Positions 62,325-64,000 of a stretch of 64,000 bases of DNA are shown here, in pieces. Positions within the stretch are counted from its first letter, which is position 1, and every line of letters starts with the position of its first letter. The position numbers and the translations under genes are program-made. The notes under the pieces were generated by a model. That model was given only the letters and a program-made list of their open reading frames with translations, searched no databases and was not told where the DNA came from. The stretch comes from Novosphingobium rosa NBRC 15208 (GTDB lineage Bacteria > Pseudomonadota > Alphaproteobacteria > Sphingomonadales > Sphingomonadaceae): positions 1 through 64,000 of the forward strand of contig NZ_BCZE01000028.1 of assembly GCF_001598555.1 (NCBI RefSeq). Reading direction: 5' to 3'.

Positions 62325-62825
62325 ATGCAGCACGCCCAATCTCCACAACCTTCAGCAGATCGGACACAGGCCGATCAACGCCGCGTTGCGCTGATCGCAT
62401 CGTCCGGCGGCCACTGGATCGAGCTGACCCGGCTTGCGCCCGCCGTGCAGCATCTCGACTGCCTGTTCATCACCACCACCCACGGGCTGACGGCGCCTTT
62501 CGGTGACCGGCCGGTGGCCGAAATCATGGACGGATCGCGCGACACGCCCTGGTTGCTGGTCCGCTCGATCAGCGGCATCGTGAAGGCCCTGCGCGCTTTC
62601 CGCCCCGATGTGGTGATCACCACCGGCGCGGCGCCGGGCGCGGTGGCGCTGCTGATCGGCAAGATGCTGGGCGCTGTCACCATCTGGGTCGACAGCGTGG
62701 CCAACAGCGAGGAACTCTCGCTCAGCGGCAAATTCGCCCGGGGCTTCGCCGATCTGCGCCTGACGCAATGGGAGCAACTGGCCTGCCCGCAACAGCACAT
62801 CAGCTATCTGGGTCGGGTCTTGTGA
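62325..62825 (+). CDS. PssD/Alg14-like glycosyltransferase subunit
   Basis: The protein is 166 aa from the ATG at 62325. VALIASSGGHWIELTRL opens the fold, VVITTGAAPGAVALLIGKMLG is the central region, and WVDSVANSEELSLSGKFA and the end QHISYLGRVL match the PssD/Alg14 family. This half anchors or binds acceptor and works with the PssE half encoded next. The frame is open to a TTG at 62253, with a GTG at 62268; the domain starts after 62325, so the shorter form is given. It overlaps the PssE gene by 4 nt. Confidence 0.87.
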   Translation: MQHAQSPQPSADRTQADQRRVALIASSGGHWIELTRLAPAVQHLDCLFITTTHGLTAPFGDRPVAEIMDGSRDTPWLLVRSISGIVKALRAFRPDVVITTGAAPGAVALLIGKMLGAVTIWVDSVANSEELSLSGKFARGFADLRLTQWEQLACPQQHISYLGRVL

Positions 62826-63352
62826 TCCTGCTCTCGGTTGGCACCCAATTGCCGTTCGATCGTCTGGTCACCGCGGTGGACCGCTGGGCGGCGCAGCACC
62901 CCGATCAGGAGGTGTTCGCCCAGATCGGCCCCTCGGCCTATGCCCCCACCGCGATGCGGAGCGAAGCCTTCATCGATCCTGTCCGTTTCAGCGCGCTTCA
63001 GGCGCAGGCCTCGCTGATCGTCTCGCATGCCGGGATCGGCTCGATCATCAACGCCATGGACATGGGCAAGCCGATCATCATTCTGGCCCGCGACCACAAG
63101 CGCGGCGAGCATCGCAACGGCCATCAGCTGGCCACGGTGCAGCGCTTCGCTCATCTGCCCGGCGTGCATGTCGCGCGTGATCCGGAGCATCTGCTCACCC
63201 TGCTGGACCGGATCGACACGCTCGAACCCTGCCAGCGCCCGTCCGAGCAGGAGGCGCAGGCCTTCATCACCGGCGTGCGCGACTATGTCGCCACCGCACA
63301 GTCCCTGCCCCTGTGGCGCCTGCTGACAAGGGCGCTGCGCGGTGCGCCGTGA
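62822..63352 (+). CDS. PssE/Alg13-like glycosyltransferase subunit
   Basis: The protein is 176 aa, starting GTG at 62822 inside the previous stop codon. ILLSVGTQLPFDRLVTAVD and SLIVSHAGIGSIINAMDMGKPIIILARDH are the GT28 C-terminal-type donor-binding pattern. With the PssD-like protein it forms a split enzyme that transfers a sugar (often glucuronic acid in Pss systems) to the lipid-linked chain. Confidence 0.88.
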   Translation: MILLSVGTQLPFDRLVTAVDRWAAQHPDQEVFAQIGPSAYAPTAMRSEAFIDPVRFSALQAQASLIVSHAGIGSIINAMDMGKPIIILARDHKRGEHRNGHQLATVQRFAHLPGVHVARDPEHLLTLLDRIDTLEPCQRPSEQEAQAFITGVRDYVATAQSLPLWRLLTRALRGAP

Positions 63353-63398
63353 TCGCAGCGCTGCCGTGCGCCGTCGGCCTGGAGCAGGGCATTTCTAC

Positions 63399-63413
63399 CT
63401 TGCACTGCAGCAT
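63399..63413 (+). promoter_or_regulatory. CTGCAG motif, site 5 (leader of the 63488 gene)
   Basis: CTTGCACTGCAGCAT is the inverse orientation of site 2, followed by an AT-rich stretch (AAAATTCTCATAATAATTA) 75 nt before the start at 63488. The AT-rich part may be the promoter. Confidence 0.33.
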
Positions 63414-63487
63414 AAAATTCTCATAATAATTACGCCGCCCACAGCAGTCCGAAAGGCATGTTCACAAGGTGAGGCAAAAGGTTCCGC

Positions 63488-63949
63488 ATGATGTCAGATC
63501 ACGCCAGCCAAGTCACGCATCAGCCGCCGCAGGCGCAGCCTCTGTCGCTGTTTTGGCGGTGGTATGGTCGTCTGGTCGATCTTCTGTCGCTCACCGGGCT
63601 GACAGCGATGATCGGCACCACGCTTTACTGTCTTGAGATCCGTTCGCATTACGAAAGATCTTACATCGCCGGTTTCCTGATTGCGCTGCTGGGCCTGATC
63701 GTGATGCTGATCGCCTGGGCGCAGCAGGTGATCGCGGCGCGCGATCTGGCCTCCTGGCGTGACATGATCGAATGGCAGATCCGCGCCGCGCACCGCAAGA
63801 TCGCCCTGCGCGGCGAGGATGCCGAACTGCACGACCAATATTTCGAGCGGCTGATCGATACGCTGATCGTGGATATGCGCGCCACCGCCTATGACGCCTC
63901 CGCGCAGGATGCCCCTGCGCAGAGCGCCGCCGATGTGGAGTCACGATGA
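63488..63949 (+). CDS. Small membrane protein of unknown function
   Basis: The protein is 153 aa. Two membrane helices are visible (about residues 32-50 and 60-81) followed by a mostly helical, charged cytoplasmic tail (ARDLASWRDMIEWQIRAAHR). AAGG lies 6 nt before the first of two ATGs. It overlaps the next gene by 4 nt, so it belongs to a further exopolysaccharide or envelope operon that leaves the window. Confidence 0.75.
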   Translation: MMSDHASQVTHQPPQAQPLSLFWRWYGRLVDLLSLTGLTAMIGTTLYCLEIRSHYERSYIAGFLIALLGLIVMLIAWAQQVIAARDLASWRDMIEWQIRAAHRKIALRGEDAELHDQYFERLIDTLIVDMRATAYDASAQDAPAQSAADVESR

Positions 63950-64000
63950 ACCAGTTGCCCTCCAACCAGCTGGGTGAGAACTGGGCGCGCTTTCTGGCGC
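63946..64000 (+). CDS. Start of an unidentified gene cut by the window edge
   Basis: An ATG overlaps the previous stop codon (ATGA). The 18 visible codons begin MNQLPSNQLGENWARFLA. Too little is visible to name it. Confidence 0.55.
   Translation, partial: MNQLPSNQLGENWARFLA

Overview
The window is about 64 kb of GC-rich DNA with very short intergenic gaps and many 4-nt ATGA stop/start overlaps. It looks like an alphaproteobacterial chromosome, most likely Sphingomonadales (Novosphingobium- or Sphingomonas-like). This is inferred from a UPF0262 protein, a 41-aa RpmJ of alphaproteobacterial type, an MJ0042 zinc-ribbon protein, a LexA operator of the form GAAC-N7-GAAC in front of imuA-imuB-dnaE2, and the overall protein style. 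No rRNA, CRISPR array, transposase or integrase was seen.

Positions 1-40000 are mostly housekeeping genes in small operons: a partial WecG/TagA-type glycosyltransferase, a secreted cyclophilin, a HAD phosphatase, rpmJ, galE, a DUF4136 protein, an M14 peptidase, then cdd, a GH25-like protein and UPF0262, followed by dnaB, rpoZ, ftsH, a CsgG-like secreted protein, metX-metW, hisC-tyrA, ftsE-ftsX-ydcF-plsC, tRNA-Leu(GAG), cstA-ybdD, a LysR/short-chain dehydrogenase pair, the SOS mutasome imuA-imuB-dnaE2, dacB, an aldehyde dehydrogenase divergent from LysR-truncated haemoglobin, and nupC with a secreted nuclease.

Positions 40005-64000 are an exopolysaccharide locus. Two UDP-sugar dehydrogenases and WecB supply uronic-acid sugars (WecB plus WecC give UDP-ManNAcA). 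Four glycosyltransferases or more, a Wzx flippase and a Wzy-type polymerase lie in one long plus-strand run of overlapping genes. Inside it sits an acyl carrier protein / MBOAT / membrane SGNH-hydrolase trio that looks like a polymer-acylation module resembling DltC-DltB-DltD without DltA. After an apparent two-gene interruption (a phosphoesterase and a dicarboxylate symporter, bracketed by inverted copies of a 54-bp palindromic repeat) come the Wzc-type kinase and the Wza-type exporter, a metallophosphatase, and PssD/PssE-type glycosyltransferase halves.

The most striking non-coding signal is a family of nine interspersed elements (called R1-R9 here), about 190-250 bp each. They have hairpin-tipped terminal inverted repeats and a conserved central inverted repeat. 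Eight of nine place the same end just behind a stop codon, and one (R4) carries an SMR-family exporter gene inside it. I do not recognise this as a named family.
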